64,000 bases of DNA, taken from the NCBI GenBank assembly GCA_946807835.1, contig OX327703.1:8749501-8813500 (forward strand). Reading direction: 5' to 3'. Each line of letters begins with the position of its first letter. The stretch's first letter is position 1. Positions 10,233-24,177 of this stretch are shown here, piece after piece. The translations under genes and the position numbers were made by a program. The notes under the pieces were generated by a model. That model made no database searches. It had not been told where the DNA came from and saw nothing but the letters and a program-made list of their open reading frames with translations. The stretch is from Ailanthus altissimus (Eukaryota; Streptophyta; Magnoliopsida; Sapindales; Simaroubaceae).

Positions 10233-11773
10233 TGTTTACGCTCAAAATATAACATGGCTATCACAGTATAGATTGAGGTGTCGATCCCACGAGGAAGCTC
10301 TTGGCAAAATAGGTTGATGAAGTAAAATATTAAAGCAGTAGCAAAGGACAAAATTTAATTGATTTAAGTGGATGAGATAGGATTGTCTATGATTTGAAGG
10401 AAATGTCTTATGATAATTCAAACAAGGCTTCGAGAATCACAATTATGCTTTATAAATCTACTCTACACTTTGATTCAATGCTTATAACTCAATTGAAAGT
10501 TTCACATCCCAAACAATCAATCGGAAGATAGGAAAATATAGCACATTGATAACATATGTATTTGATTTAGTTAAACTCTTTGCAAGCATTAACACACATC
10601 ATGTTATTTATACAAGTTATCTAAGATCGATAATATATCATTTTGACAATATTGCAGTAAAAGATTAACTTGAATATCAAACATTTATTGCCCTTACATG
10701 TTATCCAAGATCGACAATATATCAAATTGACAATACTGCAGTAAAAGATTAACATATAAAACAATGTAACCAGTAACAATTATAAATCAACATGAATCAC
10801 ATAAGAAAAGCATGACTGAACATATATGAGACATGAGAATGATAATCTATGGATTATAGAAAATAAAATAGATAAGAGTTTAATCAAAACCAAACTTACA
10901 ACATTTATAGCTCTTGATACCGAATCAAAGCATGAAAGTAGATGTATTACACATAAAAGTTCATCTCTTAGCCTTGCCAAGAACTCTAGCCTAAATTGCA
11001 ATACATGTTAATGAGAAGAAAATAAAAGAGAATTATCTTTTAAAAATGTCCTAAGGGTCTCATTATATAGGCAATGAATGGACATATGTCATGGATGACA
11101 TTAATCTTCAATAATTTTAAGCCAATAACTCGTGTATCCACTTGCAGCACGTTTTTGATAATGTAAATGATCAATTCAGCTTCTACAGCCGACATGAAAG
11201 TTGTAGAATTTTGACTCTTCTTTTCATAGGCACTAATTTCATGCAAATTGGATGTGTATCCAATAAGATATGAGCAAAATTCCAAAGATACATCAGAATT
11301 CGGCCAACAACCATGATATGGTCCATGATAACGGCTGATTTGGACTTTACCATAAACATACGAGTTGTTGATAGTTAAGTCAGCAATTCACATCTTCAAG
11401 AATTATACCAATTGAGTACGTATTTTGTGACATACGGTCCAAATACGTGAGTTGGGTCAAACTGGGTAGGAGTTGTAGTCCGATTCTATTTTATCTCAAT
11501 TTTTGGCCCATAACATGTTGGATTTGGCTTTTCCACTATTCTTCAAATTTGTGTAAGATTGAGTCATGTTGCACCAGGTTCAAGAATTTCTTCATTTTGA
11601 TTTCTACATTGAGAGTAATGTCCATTTTACCTAAACCTGTCCAAATAACATTCATTAATCACAATTTAAGGAGAACACTTTATTTCAAGCTAAAAATACA
11701 GAAAACACTAAAATTAGTGACATTAAATGGTGACTAAATCTCTTAACAAATATGCATTTTCATGTATTCATCA
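10233..11773 (-). repeat. 5' LTR of the Athila element
   Basis: The 1541-bp LTR has ends TGATGAATAC and CGTAAACA on the element strand. The right boundary is fixed by comparison with the left copy (991) and by the Tekay LTR sequence beginning at 11774. Confidence 0.88.
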
Positions 11774-13692
11774 GTCCTCGCTCAGCCATTTTCTTTCTAA
11801 ACTGTACCAATGGTAACCCTAAAGCTCTATACTCACGCAGTGACTCAACTAGCACCACACACGTGAGTAGGTCACATGGCACCTTAATTAGCAGCACCCA
11901 CAGTGACATGTCAAGACATCTCATTGGCTATGCAGCGGAATTCTACATCACATACATATAGCGAGACAATACCCCCTTACACACAGAGCGACTCACATGA
12001 CTTGACATCTTGACTTTCTGGAGTTAGTGACACACCCCTCATAACCTGTCCATGTGCACGGGATATACCGACCGGGTCTAATACAATCACTACCATTATA
12101 ATCTGGAGGTACCAATGGCCTTTAAAATAGATGCAGTAATTTTAAAACTTTTTCTTAAACCGAACATGTAAAAGCATATCTATGGATATATATCAAGATC
12201 ATAAATCATGTTTATGCATTGAAAGCTCATAAACCATACATTTTCATTATGCAAAAACATAATAAACGAAAGATAAAAGAAACGACAAATTTTCACTCAC
12301 AACCGCTCCACGCTCAATTTAGCTCAGGATTTTTGCTCCCGTTACCGCTCTCGGTTTTCTTCACCTATGCGCCACAAATGACATTTAGAACAAATTCAAA
12401 CACTAGAATCTCATTTAACTACTAAACGCCCTAATCGACAAACAAAGCCCGGATGGATACTACTTTCCAATTTTCATTTACAAAGTCATTTTATCTAATC
12501 TGACTCATCATCTGACACCCTAAAAATTATTAAACACCTTATAACTTGGTTGGACATAATTGCCCTTCACGTATCCAAAATGGATAATTATGTCCCATTT
12601 TCTTCATTTTTTATTTTTCCATTAACCAAATACATTCAATTAACATAAGGCACCATTTATACACCACAATTCAACCAAAACATAACTTAATCCCTAACTT
12701 CCCTAAAGTGACAGAATTTCACTCTAAGTTCCAACACATTTCTCTTCTCAATTTCTTGTTTCAATTGCATCCAAATCATGCCAACTTCATTCTAATGCCC
12801 TAATTACAATCAATTGAAGACTCTACATTCAAATCACCCAAGACCCTAATTCTTACTTTGCCAATTTCTTTAAATTGATGACTCATTCAAGCTCCACACT
12901 AGAATTAAACTCAATCTAAACCAAGAATATACACAAGAACATCAATTGAAGCAATCTTGAAAGGTCACTTATAAATCTCACAAAATAATGCTTTTCTTAC
13001 CTCTTTTTCTTAGATTTCCACTAATGGAGGCTTCAATTGAGCATAGAAATTAGTATGTAACCTTATTTTAGCTTGATTAAGCATGAAAAATCATGAATTT
13101 TTTTGAAATTTCACTGTTGCAGCACCCCCTTCACTTTGGCCGAATTTTGCTTCTCTTGCTCTAAAATGTTTGCTTTTGATTACTTAAAATTTCTACACAC
13201 TTCCATCATATTTATAGTGCTCCCTCAATTGACTAATTTGCCCCTCAACTTACTCTAAATTTTTAAATTGCCATTAGTTGGAAACTAAGCATGTAATTGG
13301 TTCTTTTGTAACTATCTAGTTAAAATAGTCAAATGAACTAACTAGAATTTTTAACTTAGCAATCCATGAGATTGTTTTTAATTAGTCCATTCTCTAATAT
13401 ATAGATTGTGTTTCTTAACAAAGGCATGTTCCATACATAACCCTTAAATGAAAATTCATGTAGTAAATTAAAATTTCCTTATCCAAGCCAATAGAGAAAA
13501 ATTACAAAAATATTCTAGAGTCGTCCGACGCTCCAATCGAGTGTGAAATTTTCAAATTAGGTCTAATATCTCTCACGTGCACCACGGAAAAAATATTTCT
13601 AATAGGGTTAGAATCAAGTAACCCTACGGTGTCTTCATTACTTTATACCAAAATCTAAGCGCCAATACTACTAATAGGGATTGGACATTACA
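11774..13692 (-). repeat. Tekay-type LTR fragment, target of the Athila insertion
   Basis: This matches the distal part of both Tekay LTRs, for example 19550-21449 and 27150-29062, and ends in the same TGTAAT terminus on the minus strand. It starts abruptly at the Athila LTR end, so the missing proximal part should lie left of the window. No Tekay internal region follows, so it may be a solo LTR. Confidence 0.85.
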
Positions 13693-15569
13693 GTTAAAGC
13701 TTTGGGTCATTCTGCTTGCATAAGAGTTATGCAATAGGATAAATTTGTATCCAAGGTACAAGTATCGGTTTATTAGTATCCCAAGTGTTTAATAGGATAC
13801 CAATTCTATGATTCAGTTGAACGAAATATATTTATTACTCATGATGTTTCTTTCCTAGAGAAAGAGTTTCTCATGGATCGTGGAGATTATAGAAAGATTG
13901 AACTTGATGAAGTCAATCAAAATATATGAATCGACAGTGGAAGTTTAAATTTAATTGAGTGAAATACCTTTAACACACTCTTCTCATAAGTAGGAAAGGA
14001 TATCAAGGCCACCGACTAGGTATGTATGATATCTGTAAATGCCCTTGATATTTTCTTAGTTGAAGAAAATGATCTTTTAACTTATAAAGAGACAATATTT
14101 GACATTATAACAAAAAAATGGCAAGATTCCATAAAATTCCAAATTGACTTGACGTTTGACAATTAAGTCACAGACTTGATTGTGCTTCCTATATAAATTT
14201 TTTTTCTATTAGCTGTAAATCAATTTACGCAGTAAAAACATGGGCTCTATATAAAGGAATAGTTCTTTAAGGCCTGACTAATATTGAAAGGTTACACTCA
14301 GAGATCTAGGATCAATAATGAGGAAACGTTTTTCATCAGCAACCATGCTAAAGCCAATTTGAATTTTGTTGGTTATTGTCGCATATTATAATTTTGAGGA
14401 CTGGCTAACAAATGTAATTACAGTGTTATGGTATATATATCTATGAGATATGCATAGAACAACCTAATATTTTTGCATCCAAGCCTAACTTCTAATATAG
14501 TGTGCAAACTAAGGAAGTCTATTTGTGGACTTAAGTAGTTTTCCGAAGCTGAAATATTTATTTATCTGATGAAATCAGAAAGTCTGATTTTATCAGGAAT
14601 AAAAAGCATATATGTTTAAAAAGGACAATAAGAGTATGATTATCTTTCTAGTTCTCTAACTAATAAATATACTCAATGTGGAAAATAATGTTGGTATATT
14701 GCAAGTAAACTAGGTAAGTGTTATCTGAGTAAAGAACTTCTTTATAAAAAAATATGAGAGAGACTTCTTATATACTAGGTATAAATCTTTATGAAGATAT
14801 AGTAAGAAAGCTAATAGGACTCTCTCAATCATCGTACATAGACTAAGTTTTTAAAAATGTACAACTTGATTGACTGTGAGATAGTTAATGTGTTTTTCAG
14901 ACATAGCAATCATCTTTCTAGAAAGAAGTATCCTCGAAAAAACGATGAGAGAGTTAGAGTGTCTAACGTCTTATATGCATAAGCTATAAGTAGCTTGATG
15001 CATTTTATATTATGTACGAGACTTAGATTTAGATGGCCGTAAGTGTTACGAACTGGTATCCATCTAATCTAGATTATGACCATCAGATGGCTATGAAACA
15101 TATCGAAACTACTTGAGATGTAGAGAGGATAAGTCTTCAATTATGGAGAAAGCTTCTTACAAGTAAAGGAACACACATATTCAAATTTTTTGTTTGATAA
15201 GGATGGTAGAAAGTCTATATCTAGTTATATGCTTGAGAAGCTGCAAAGGATGTACTATGGATATTCAAGTTAAATTGCAGAGCTTTTAATAGTTTCAAGC
15301 TCAGTGGCTCCTATCCCATTATATTACAAAATAACAGTTATTGCTAAAGCCAAAAAGCCATAAGGCACACAAGTAATCTGATCATATGAACTATGAATAC
15401 CACATAATTAGAAAGTTCTTAGTTATTGGAGATGTAATTATATCTAGGAAACAATCCTTGAATAATATGGCGAACCCACTCAGGCCTAAACTCCTATAGT
15501 ATTTGAGAAACATGTGGAGTGTATTGGTATGAGATACCAGTAAGAATGAACCTAAAGCAAGTGGGAGTT
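13693..15569 (+). pseudogene. Old Ty1/copia pol remnant (integrase end, RT, RNase H)
   Basis: Decayed copia wording is readable across frames: an integrase C-terminal part (SVERNIFITHDVSFLEKEFL, 13817-13880), RT fragments (VCKLRKSICGLK; ILGINLYED; GLSQSSYID), RNase H (DGRKSISSYM) and the terminal block before a purine tract at 15555-15569. There are many stops and indels. The 5' part ends at the Tekay LTR at 13692. Confidence 0.8.
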
Positions 15570-17437
15570 TATTAGAGCTGGTACTTATGTGCCATTCCAA
15601 TATTGTATGAATATTAATTGTTTAATATTTATACAATAAATATTTTGAACAAAAATTATGAATATTATAATTATATGGTATAATGCTTGTAACACTACAG
15701 ACATTATATGATCTAAACGAGTTTAAATCTAGTCTAAAAGAGTTTAGACCAGAACTAAGAGTTAGCAAAGCTAAACAGACTCATAAAAATCCCAATAGAT
15801 ATCCTATGAAGCCGTCAAAGGAAGGTCCTTTTAAGTTGAGTAGTATTTATGGTCTTTTGACCTGAGCACCACGGTGGTCTTGTAAGGGATCCACTATACT
15901 TTGGTTCTACATATATCAGAGACCTTTTATGGTTTGACCGCTATATGTTGCTATGTATGGTTCGATACTCATGGAGTTCGGTGTGCATAGATACGGGATT
16001 CGTCAACTTACATAGGTAAGTTGTATATCTGATGCTCCGAGATTATATTTTATAAAGTATTGTGGCCACAAGCATAAACCCGGGAAAAGATTTTTTTACA
16101 GGGTTAAACAATATCGTAAAATTGTTTACTATATTGTTAATCTATATACAAATTTGGAGATAAGTTCATGGATGAGCAAATGGAGATTTGATGGTGTTGA
16201 TATATCCCCGTACATCCAGGGTATAAATGAGAGAAGGATTATACGTATACATTCTGACCTTAACTTGTATGGTCTGACGTGCTGATTTGTAATATTCATG
16301 ACGTATGCGTGAGACATTGTTCACGAACTTATAGAATAGTTTCATTTGACGAATCGGACTTGGACCTAGAGAGGTCTAATATGAAATGTACTCGTTGTGC
16401 ACTTTGGCAATATACCGCATTGAATAGTTCAATGCAGTATAAAATATAACAAATTACTAAGGTTGAGTTAACTAAAGTATATGATTATGGTGAAACCCAT
16501 TTTGGGTTAACTTGGTAACCTAGTAATGATATAATGGTAATTTCTCTTTATTAATTATTAAATAATCAAGATATTTATTTAAATAATAATTAAATAAAAA
16601 TATAACTTAACTATGGTTAATTGTTAACCAAAGGGTTAGGTTAAAAGATATTTTATTCTTAACTTAACAATGGTTAATTGTTAACTATGATTAGGTTAAA
16701 TAAATATCTAGATATTTTAATTTTATTATTAAATAAATATTAACTTAACTAAGGTTAATAGCTAACTCTAGGGTTAGGTTAGTTGGATATTTGTTAACTT
16801 AAGGGTTAAGTTAATTTAACTCAACTAAGGTTAAATGTTAACCTTGGTTAAGTGAATAGTTAAATTAAATACAAATAAAATTCAAATTAGTTTGAAATTT
16901 ATGCATTAATATATAAAGTGAAATGAAATTCAAAATTCATAAGTTTTAAATTTTGTAATTTTGGTGGCTATTTCAATTTGAGAAATTGAAATTCTTTATT
17001 TTATGTTTAAGTGCTAAAATAACAAAACAAATACGATTGGCTACTAAATGTAATAAGTAAAATCGATTTGTTTTAATTGTTCAGGAGTTGAACTAAAGAT
17101 AAAACAAATTAATTTAATTAGATTAAGAGTTAATCTAATTAGTTTAAGTGTTAAACATATGTTAGATTATACTGTTATTCTAGCTAATCAAACCTATCTA
17201 AGTTGATTACTAGAATTGTGAACAAGTTTATTTCATGTGGACTCCAAAAATTTAATCCAAAAGCTTCAAATGTGATATTTCTCAATTCTATAATTAATTT
17301 AGTTAATTGTATATAAATATGTGTTCATTGTATAATTTTAATCTTCTGCTGTGCAAATATACGTTTGAGATATGTATAATTTTGTATGATGAGCACAATC
17401 CCATATGCAAGCACCCTAGAATAATCAACACCCAACA
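15570..17437 (+). repeat. 3' LTR of the old copia element
   Basis: The LTR follows the purine tract AAGCAAGTGGGAGTTTA and ends in CCCAACA at 17437. The end is fixed by comparison with an inverted relative at 63510-64000 that stops at the same motif. The AT-rich middle (16500-17000) has repeated TTAACCTAAGGTTAA-like words. Short ORFs inside are not credible genes. Confidence 0.72.
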
Positions 17438-18294
17438 TAAAGTAAGTGCTTTCACATCATTAACACCAACAATATTTCTTAATGCTATACTTTTACTAAC
17501 CATTGATAACTAGTAAAAGCCATCTCTTCTAATAAGTCACAAGCTTCATCAGGTAAATTTTATTCATTAAAGCACCACCTATTATAACTATTTAAGAACC
17601 CTCTAGTGAGGAAACTTCCTCAGTAAATCTTTAAATTTTTCCCAAGCTTTATATAGGGACTCCAAATCTTACTGCAAGAAAGATGTGATGTCACTTCTCA
17701 TATTTGTTATCTTGGCTGGTGGAAAAAATTTGGCAAAAACTTTCTATGTCAAATCATCCTTATTGCAATAGATCTTAATGGTAAAGACATCATGCAGCTT
17801 TTCACCTTGTCCTTAAGTGAAAAAGAAAATAGTCGTAGCCTTATTACATCATTTACACTCTAATTTACTTGAATGTATCACAAATTCTAGAAATTATGAT
17901 ATGCTCATTCGGATCATCAATGGGGATCATCTTTAGGTAGTCCACTAAATTGCACATAATCCTTTAGCATCTAGATCATGCTTGGCTTGATTTCAAAATT
18001 TTTGGCATTGATTGTAGGTCTCAAGATACTATAGTGAATTCCATTACTAATGTGGGAATTCCATTACTATGATGACTAGTTGTCTTAAGGCTTAACTATG
18101 CTCTTAAGGAATTCTTTTCAACATTTTTTAAATTTCATATTAGATGCAACTAATTCAAGGCTTCTTAAACAATGCATAAACAACTAAAGAGTCACTGTAA
18201 AATAAAAAGAAAAAGTTTAAATTAAGCATAAGATAGATTGGTATTAATATTAATAAATAAATAATTTCATAGAAACAATGCCAAAAAATTATTG
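17438..18294 (-). pseudogene. Old Athila/Tat-like gag remnant
   Basis: On the minus strand gag wording survives in pieces (AWEKFKDLL-like at about 17640; LPKDDPH-like near 17930; a LRPTINAKNF-like block near 17990). A decayed primer site is visible at 18270-18286, resembling the intact Athila PBS with several transitions. The copia LTR end at 17437 truncates it. Confidence 0.65.
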
Positions 18295-18820
18295 TGTTGA
18301 ATTAAAGTGCAAGTGCACATTATCATAAAAAAGTAATATATGAGAGTATAATATCATTTCTACAAGAAATGTTTATTATTATTTGCTAAGTACTAAAATT
18401 ATTTCTTCCTTCTCTTATTCAAATAATTAAGAATTAAAATAAACTAATCTAAAACGTATTAAAAAAAAAAATTAATGCAGAGATAGCTTGATAATAAGTA
18501 TTGAATCACCAATGATGAATAAGCCTGCGATTACAACCATCTCTTAATATTTCATTTAAATCTAATAATCTTTTCTTAATTTGATCCATCAATATGAATT
18601 GTTAACTAAGAACCCTAATATTTTCATCAACCTCTTCCAATGGTTTAGTTAATACATCTTACCTAAACAACTACCTATATTTCTATAATAATTAGATTAA
18701 GCAAAATTCATTAAGAACAACTCCTTAAATATCATATACGTCATATAAGTATATTTCTATCTTAAATAAAACTCACATATGTTATAATATGATCATATAT
18801 CAATTAATCTAAGGCTTAAC
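18295..18820 (-). repeat. LTR of the old Athila-like element, left part
   Basis: This continues at 29068 after the Tekay insertion. Positions 18816-18820 (TTAAC) form the left Tekay target-site duplication. With 29068-29900 it makes an LTR of about 1.36 kb. Confidence 0.65.
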
Positions 18821-21449
18821 TGACAGTACCCGACCCGAGACCCTCTACTATAGATCCCAGCGGCCCTGCCGGGCACCCCGACGGAAGTTCCTCCGAACTT
18901 AACTGGGTATGTTGAGAAATTCCACGAGGCGAACCCATTTTGAATTCTTGTTACTACTAAGAAGATCTAGAAATATACATGAAAACGACATCTTAATTTT
19001 AAAAACAAACGGACAAGTTTCCCCTGTTTTTCAAAAAATCCATATAAACCTGCAAAGGAATTTCACTTCTAATTCCAACACATCTCAATTCTACCAATTC
19101 GGACCTCCGGTCCTTTCCAAATCAAATCCAACACAACTTAAAAATTTAATTTAAATCATAAAATGAGTATACTCATGAAAAGTAAAGATGATCATCAAAA
19201 TCTCAAAATATTTTCTAGTTGGCTCGAAACATACATACAAATATACATGCCTACTACTACTATGCATAAAGTAAAGAGTACTATTTAGCACATTTACATG
19301 TACAAAAATAATCTTTGGATTCGGCCCACTACAAGAACATTATACAAAGATAGCAATTTCTAAAGTACATGCAGAAATTATTCTTCTATAACGGATGTAA
19401 AACTGTAAAACAGTTTCTAATATCATATGCTAATGAAATCTCGCCGAGCGGTTTTATCTAAATCTTTGGAAAACTATATTCAGAATCTGCATAACATAAT
19501 AACTGCTGTGTGCATATAAATGCTATCGGTAAATCGAAAACTAGTAAAATCCTCGCTCAGCCATTTTCTTTCTAAACTGTACCAATGGTAACCCTAAAGC
19601 TCTATACCCATGCAACGACTCAACTAGCACTGCATACGTGAGTAGGTCACGGGGCACCTTAACTAGCAGCACCCACAATGACATCTCAAGACATCTCACT
19701 GGCTGCGCAGCGGAATCCTACATCGCATGCATATAGCGAGACAATATCCCATACACATAGAGCGACTCACATGACTCAACATCCTGACTTCTCGGAGTTA
19801 GTGACACACCCCCAAGACCTGTCCATGTGCACGGGATATACCCGCCGGGTCTAATACAACATCACCACTATAATCTGAGGGTACTAATGGCCTTAAAAAT
19901 GAATGCAGAAATTTTAAAACTGTTTCGCAAATCGATCATGTAAAAGCATGTCTATGAATATATCAAGATCATAAATCATGTTTATGCATCGAAAGATCAT
20001 AAAACATACATAGTCATTGTGCGAAAACATAATAATCAAAAAGTAAAAGAAATGGCAGATTTCCACTCACAACCGCTCCGCACTCAATTTCGCTCCCGAT
20101 TTCTGCTCCCGTTAACTCTCTCGGTTATCTTCACCTACGCGCCATAAATGACATTTAGAACCAAATCGAATACTAGAATCTCATTTAACTACTAAATGCC
20201 CTAATCGGCATACAAAGGCCGATGAAAACTATGTCCCGATTTTAGTTACGGAGCCATAATCGAAACTAACTCACCATCCGGCGCCCTAAAAATTATTGAA
20301 CACCTTATAACTTGGTTGGACATAATTGCCCTTCACCTTTCCCACATGGACAATTATGTCCCATTTGCTTTATTTTTGGTTTTTCCATCAACCATATACA
20401 TTCAATTCACAATATGCATCATTTACACACAACAATTCAATCAAAAAATCACTCAATTTCTAACTTCCCTAAAGTGGCAGAATTTCACCCTAGGTTCCAA
20501 CACATTCCTTTTCTCAATTTCTTGTTCCAATTACAACAAAATCATACCAATTTCATTCTAAAGCCCTAATTACAATCAATTGAAATCTTTACAACAAAAT
20601 CACCAAAAACCCTAATTCTCACCTTGCCAATTTCTTCAAATTGATGACTCCTTCAAGCTCCAAACTAGAATTCAACTCAATCTAAGCCAAGAATACACAT
20701 AAGAACATCAATTAAAACATTCTTGAAATCTCACTTATCAAACTCATAAAAGATGCTTTTCTTACCTCTTTTTCTTGAATTTCCACTAATAGAGACTTCA
20801 ATTGAGTTTAGGCATTAGTTTGTAACCTTTTTTTGGCTTGATTACACATGAAAAAAACTTGAATCGTCACTGTAGCAGCACCCCCCTTTGAAGCTCGAAT
20901 TTCTCTCTTTTTTCTGGCTAAGTGTTGGTTTTGATCTCTCTTCAAATTTCTACACACTTCTAACATATATATAGTGCTCCCTCAATTTACCATTTTGTCC
21001 TTCAACTTACTTAAAACTTCTAATTTTCCATTAGTTAAAAACTAATTATGTAATTAGTTCATTTGTAACTATCTAGTTAGAATAGTTCAAAAAACTAATT
21101 AGAACTTCCAACTTGGCAAGCCATGAGATTTCTTTTAATTGGTCCATTCTCTAATATATGGATTATGTTTCTCAACAAAGGCTTGTTCCATTCATAACCC
21201 TTAAATGGAAATTCATGTAGTAAATTAGGATTTTCTTTTCTAAGTCGATAGAGAAAAATTCCAAAATTATTCTAGAGTCGTCCGGCGCACCGATCGAGTG
21301 TAAAATTACCAAATTAGGTCTAATATCTCTCACGTGCACTATAAAGGGAATATTTCTAATAGGGTTAAAATTGAGTAACCCTACGGTGTCTTATTTGTTC
21401 TATACCGAACTCTAGGTGCCAATACTACTAATAGGGATTGGATATTACA
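18821..21449 (-). repeat. 3' LTR of the Tekay element
   Basis: The LTR is 2629 bp. Compared with the other LTR it lacks the 117 bases corresponding to 26808-26924; the junction is at the CCACTAC before AAGAAC near 19330, with TAC microhomology. Sampled divergence near the left end is about 5 percent by eye, mostly transitions. Confidence 0.93.
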
Positions 21450-21464
21450 ATTTCACCCCTCCTT
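21450..21464 (-). other. Polypurine tract of the Tekay element
   Basis: The element strand reads AAGGAGGGGTGAAAT directly before the LTR start TGTAATATCC. Confidence 0.85.
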
Positions 21465-21487
21465 AAAAAAAATTTCGTCCTCAAAAT

Positions 21488-21886
21488 TTAAATCATACCT
21501 GTCTCAAAGAGGTGAGGATGTTGCACTCGCATTTGATCTTCACGTTCCCACGTGGCTTCTTCTACCCCATGGTTCATCCATAACACATTAACTAAGGGAA
21601 TGCTTTTGTTACGAAGGACTTGCTCTTTCCAGTCTAAGATTTGCACAGGCTTCTCTTTATAGGTCAAGTTCTCGTTCAATTCTACCAATTGTTCCCTTAG
21701 GATGTGTGAAGGATCTGCTATATACTTGCGAAGCATGGAAACATGAAACACATCATGGATTCTAGCCAGATCTTCGGGTAACCGTAAACGATATGCTACC
21801 TTTCCAACTCTTTCAACTATCTCGTACGGCCAATATATCGGGGACTCAGCTTTCCTCGCTTCCCGAATCTTAGTACTCTTTTCCAT
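21488..21886 (-). pseudogene. Tekay integrase C-terminus and chromodomain
   Basis: The segment includes the GPF/Y-like region (PYEIVERVGKVAYRL) and the HDVFHVSMLRKY block. A chromodomain follows (VQILDWKEQVLRNK, then WMNHGVEEATWERE). Chromodomains of this clade steer integration towards heterochromatin. The frame is open here but separated from the integrase core by stops. Confidence 0.85.
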
Positions 21887-22065
21887 GGTGATATCTTCAG
21901 AAAGACCTTATCACCGATCTCAAACTCCAAGTCTCTTCTTCTGTTATCTGCATACCTTTTCTGTCTATCATTAGCTATTTTCAATCTCTGCCTGATAAGT
22001 TGAATCTTTTCCGAAGTAATCTGGACAATTTCTGGGCCGATCAGCTTCCTTTCACCTACCTCATC

Positions 22066-22870
22066 CTAACAAACTGGAGTTCTGCACTTTCTTCCATACA
22101 ATGCTTCATATGGTGCCATTCCGATGCTAGTCTGGTAGCTATTATTGTAGGCGAACTCCATTAGCGGCAAATGAGTATCCCAACTTCCCTTAAACTCCAT
22201 AACACACGCTCTAAGCATATCTTCAAGTGTCTGAATTGTCCGTTCCAACTGACCATCCGTCTTAGGATGAAAGGCCGTACTGAAACTCAATTTTGTACCT
22301 AGAGCTTTCTGTAAACTGGGCCAAAATCGAGAAGTGAACCGTGGATCCCTGTCTGACACAATTGATACAGGAACTCCATGGAGTCGTACCACCTCATCTA
22401 CGTACAACTGGGCCAATTTATCCAAAGAACAACTACTTCTAATGGGTAGGAAGTGGGCAGATTTCGTCAGTCTATCAACAATCACCCATATTACATCATT
22501 GCCTCTCTAGCTACGCGAAAGTCCTACCACGAAGTCCATTGTTCTTTCCCATTTTCATTCCGGAATCGGAAGGGGTTGCAAGAGCCCTGTAGGTTTCTGA
22601 TGCTCCGCTTTTACTTGTTGGCAAGTTAGGCATCTCGAGATAAATTCAGCTATATCTTTCTTCATGCCCTTCCACCAGTAGTGCTCTTTTAGGGTACGGT
22701 ACATCTTTGTGCTCCCCAGATGCATAGCATACGCAGAAGAATGAGCTTCTTCCATAATCTCTCTTCTTAACTCATTTACATCCGGAATACATAACCTCCG
22801 ACCCAAGGTTACTATACCATCCTCGGTCACTGAAAGATCCTTCCGCTGCCCGGACTCGATTTCACCCTTT
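22066..22870 (-). pseudogene. Tekay integrase zinc finger and core, broken
   Basis: The HHCC finger is visible (HSSAYAMHLG, CLTCQQVK; about 22615-22740). The core reads [20 protein letters not shown] and [11 protein letters not shown], keeping the last two acids. Two stops fall between finger and core: TGA where PEWKWE is expected (near 22553) and TAG where Arg-Gln-Arg is expected (near 22508). Confidence 0.85.
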
Positions 22871-23540
22871 AATTTAACTACTTGTGGATCTTGAGTCTGT
22901 AGTTCTTTAATCTGATCAACCAGTATTGGACAGACCTGAAATGTGGCTAATAATGCTCCCGAATCTGAAAATTCTAATTTTACACCTAAAGGCCTCAATT
23001 CTATCAACATCGATAGATATACGACCTTCAAGTGAGTTATTGAACCGACAGGCTTTCTGCTAAGAGCATCTGCTACCACATTAGCTTTTCCTGGATAGTA
23101 CTCCAAGGTGCACTCATAATCTTTAATAAGCTCCATCCACCTTCTCTGCCTCATATTCAATTCTTTCTAAGTGAACAAGTACTGCAGGCTCTTATGATCT
23201 GTAAAGATCTTGCAAGGAACCCCATACAAATAATGCCTCCAAATTCTTAAAGCAAAAACTACTGCAGCTAGTTCTAGGCCATGTGTAGGATAATTCTGTT
23301 CATGCTTCTTTAATTGTCTGGAAGCATAGGCTATTACTTTCTCCTTCTGCATTAGCACACAACCTAGACCTTGCCTGGAAGCATCACAATATATGGTAAA
23401 ACCGTCATTCCCCGACGAAAGTGTAAGCACAGGGGCCGAAGTCAACCTTTGCTTTAGCTCTTCGAAGCTCTACTGGCACGCTTCCAACCATACAAACTTC
23501 TCTTCTTTCCGGGTTAACTTAGTTAAAGGAGCGGCTATCC
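22871..23540 (-). pseudogene. Tekay RNase H, broken
   Basis: RNase H reads [14 protein letters not shown], then [20 protein letters not shown] and [12 protein letters not shown] stop follows at 23167 before KELNMRQRRW, at a Gln position. Downstream is the linker YYPGKANVVADALSRK. Confidence 0.85.
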
Positions 23541-24165
23541 TTGAGAATCCCTCTACAAACTTTCTATAATATCCGGCCAAACCTAAGAAACTATGGATCT
23601 CCGTCACGTTCGTTGGCTGTCTCCAATTCACTATTGCTTCAATCTTCTGGGGATCTACTACTACCCCTTCTGCAGAGATTACATGCCCAAAAAATGCAAC
23701 TCTATCTAGTCAAAATTGACATTTACTAAGTTTGGCATACAGCCGATGCTCCCTTAAGGTCTACAAAACTATCCTCAAATGTTCTATATGCTCTTTCTCA
23801 CTGCTTGAATAAACCAGTATATCATCAATAAATACTATCACAAACCGATCTAAATAGGATCTAAAAACTCTATTCATAAGATCCATAAAAGCAGCTGGGG
23901 CATTAGTCAGCCCAAAAGGCATAATCAAAAATTCATAATGCCCATATCGGGTCCTAAAGGCCGTCTTAGGAACATCTTCCTCCCAGATCTTCAGTTGATG
24001 ATAGCCGGACCTCAGATCTATCTTGGAAAATACTCTGGCTCCTTGTAACTGATCAAACAAATCATCAATTCTCAAAAGTGGATATTGATTACGCACCGTT
24101 ACTTTATTTAGCTCCCAGTAATCAATGCACAATCTCATGCTTCCGTCTTTCTTCTTCACAAACAA
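23541..24165 (-). pseudogene. Tekay reverse transcriptase, broken
   Basis: RT blocks are [40 protein letters not shown] and the intact active site FIDDILVYS (about 23815-23840). The frame ends at about 23761 and the thumb continues in other frames to 23541. The upstream stop at 24178 replaces the Trp of SPWGAP. Confidence 0.87.
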
Positions 24166-24177
24166 AACCGGTGCACC

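Larger units (their letters stand above)
1..11773 (-). mobile_element. Athila-type Ty3/gypsy retrotransposon carrying a LOG gene
   Basis: The element reads right to left: 5' LTR (10233-11773), PBS, repeat-rich leader, gag, protease, RT, RNase H, integrase, two extra ORFs, PPT, 3' LTR (1-991, cut by the window edge). Clade assignment rests on the order of domains, the gag and protease wording, and a tRNA-Asp-type primer site, all typical of Athila. LTR copies differ by roughly 3-4 percent over the first 490 aligned bases, counted by eye. Gag-pol is broken by several stops and at least one frameshift, so the copy cannot move by itself. It sits inside a Tekay-type LTR whose remainder starts at 11774. 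The extra ORFs lie where Athila elements usually carry an env-like ORF. Confidence 0.9.

Noticed and set aside
20312..20569. Similar short frames in the Tekay LTRs (20312-20569, 27913-28162)
   Set aside because: They are copies of LTR sequence, low complexity, and not shared in frame with the third LTR copy.
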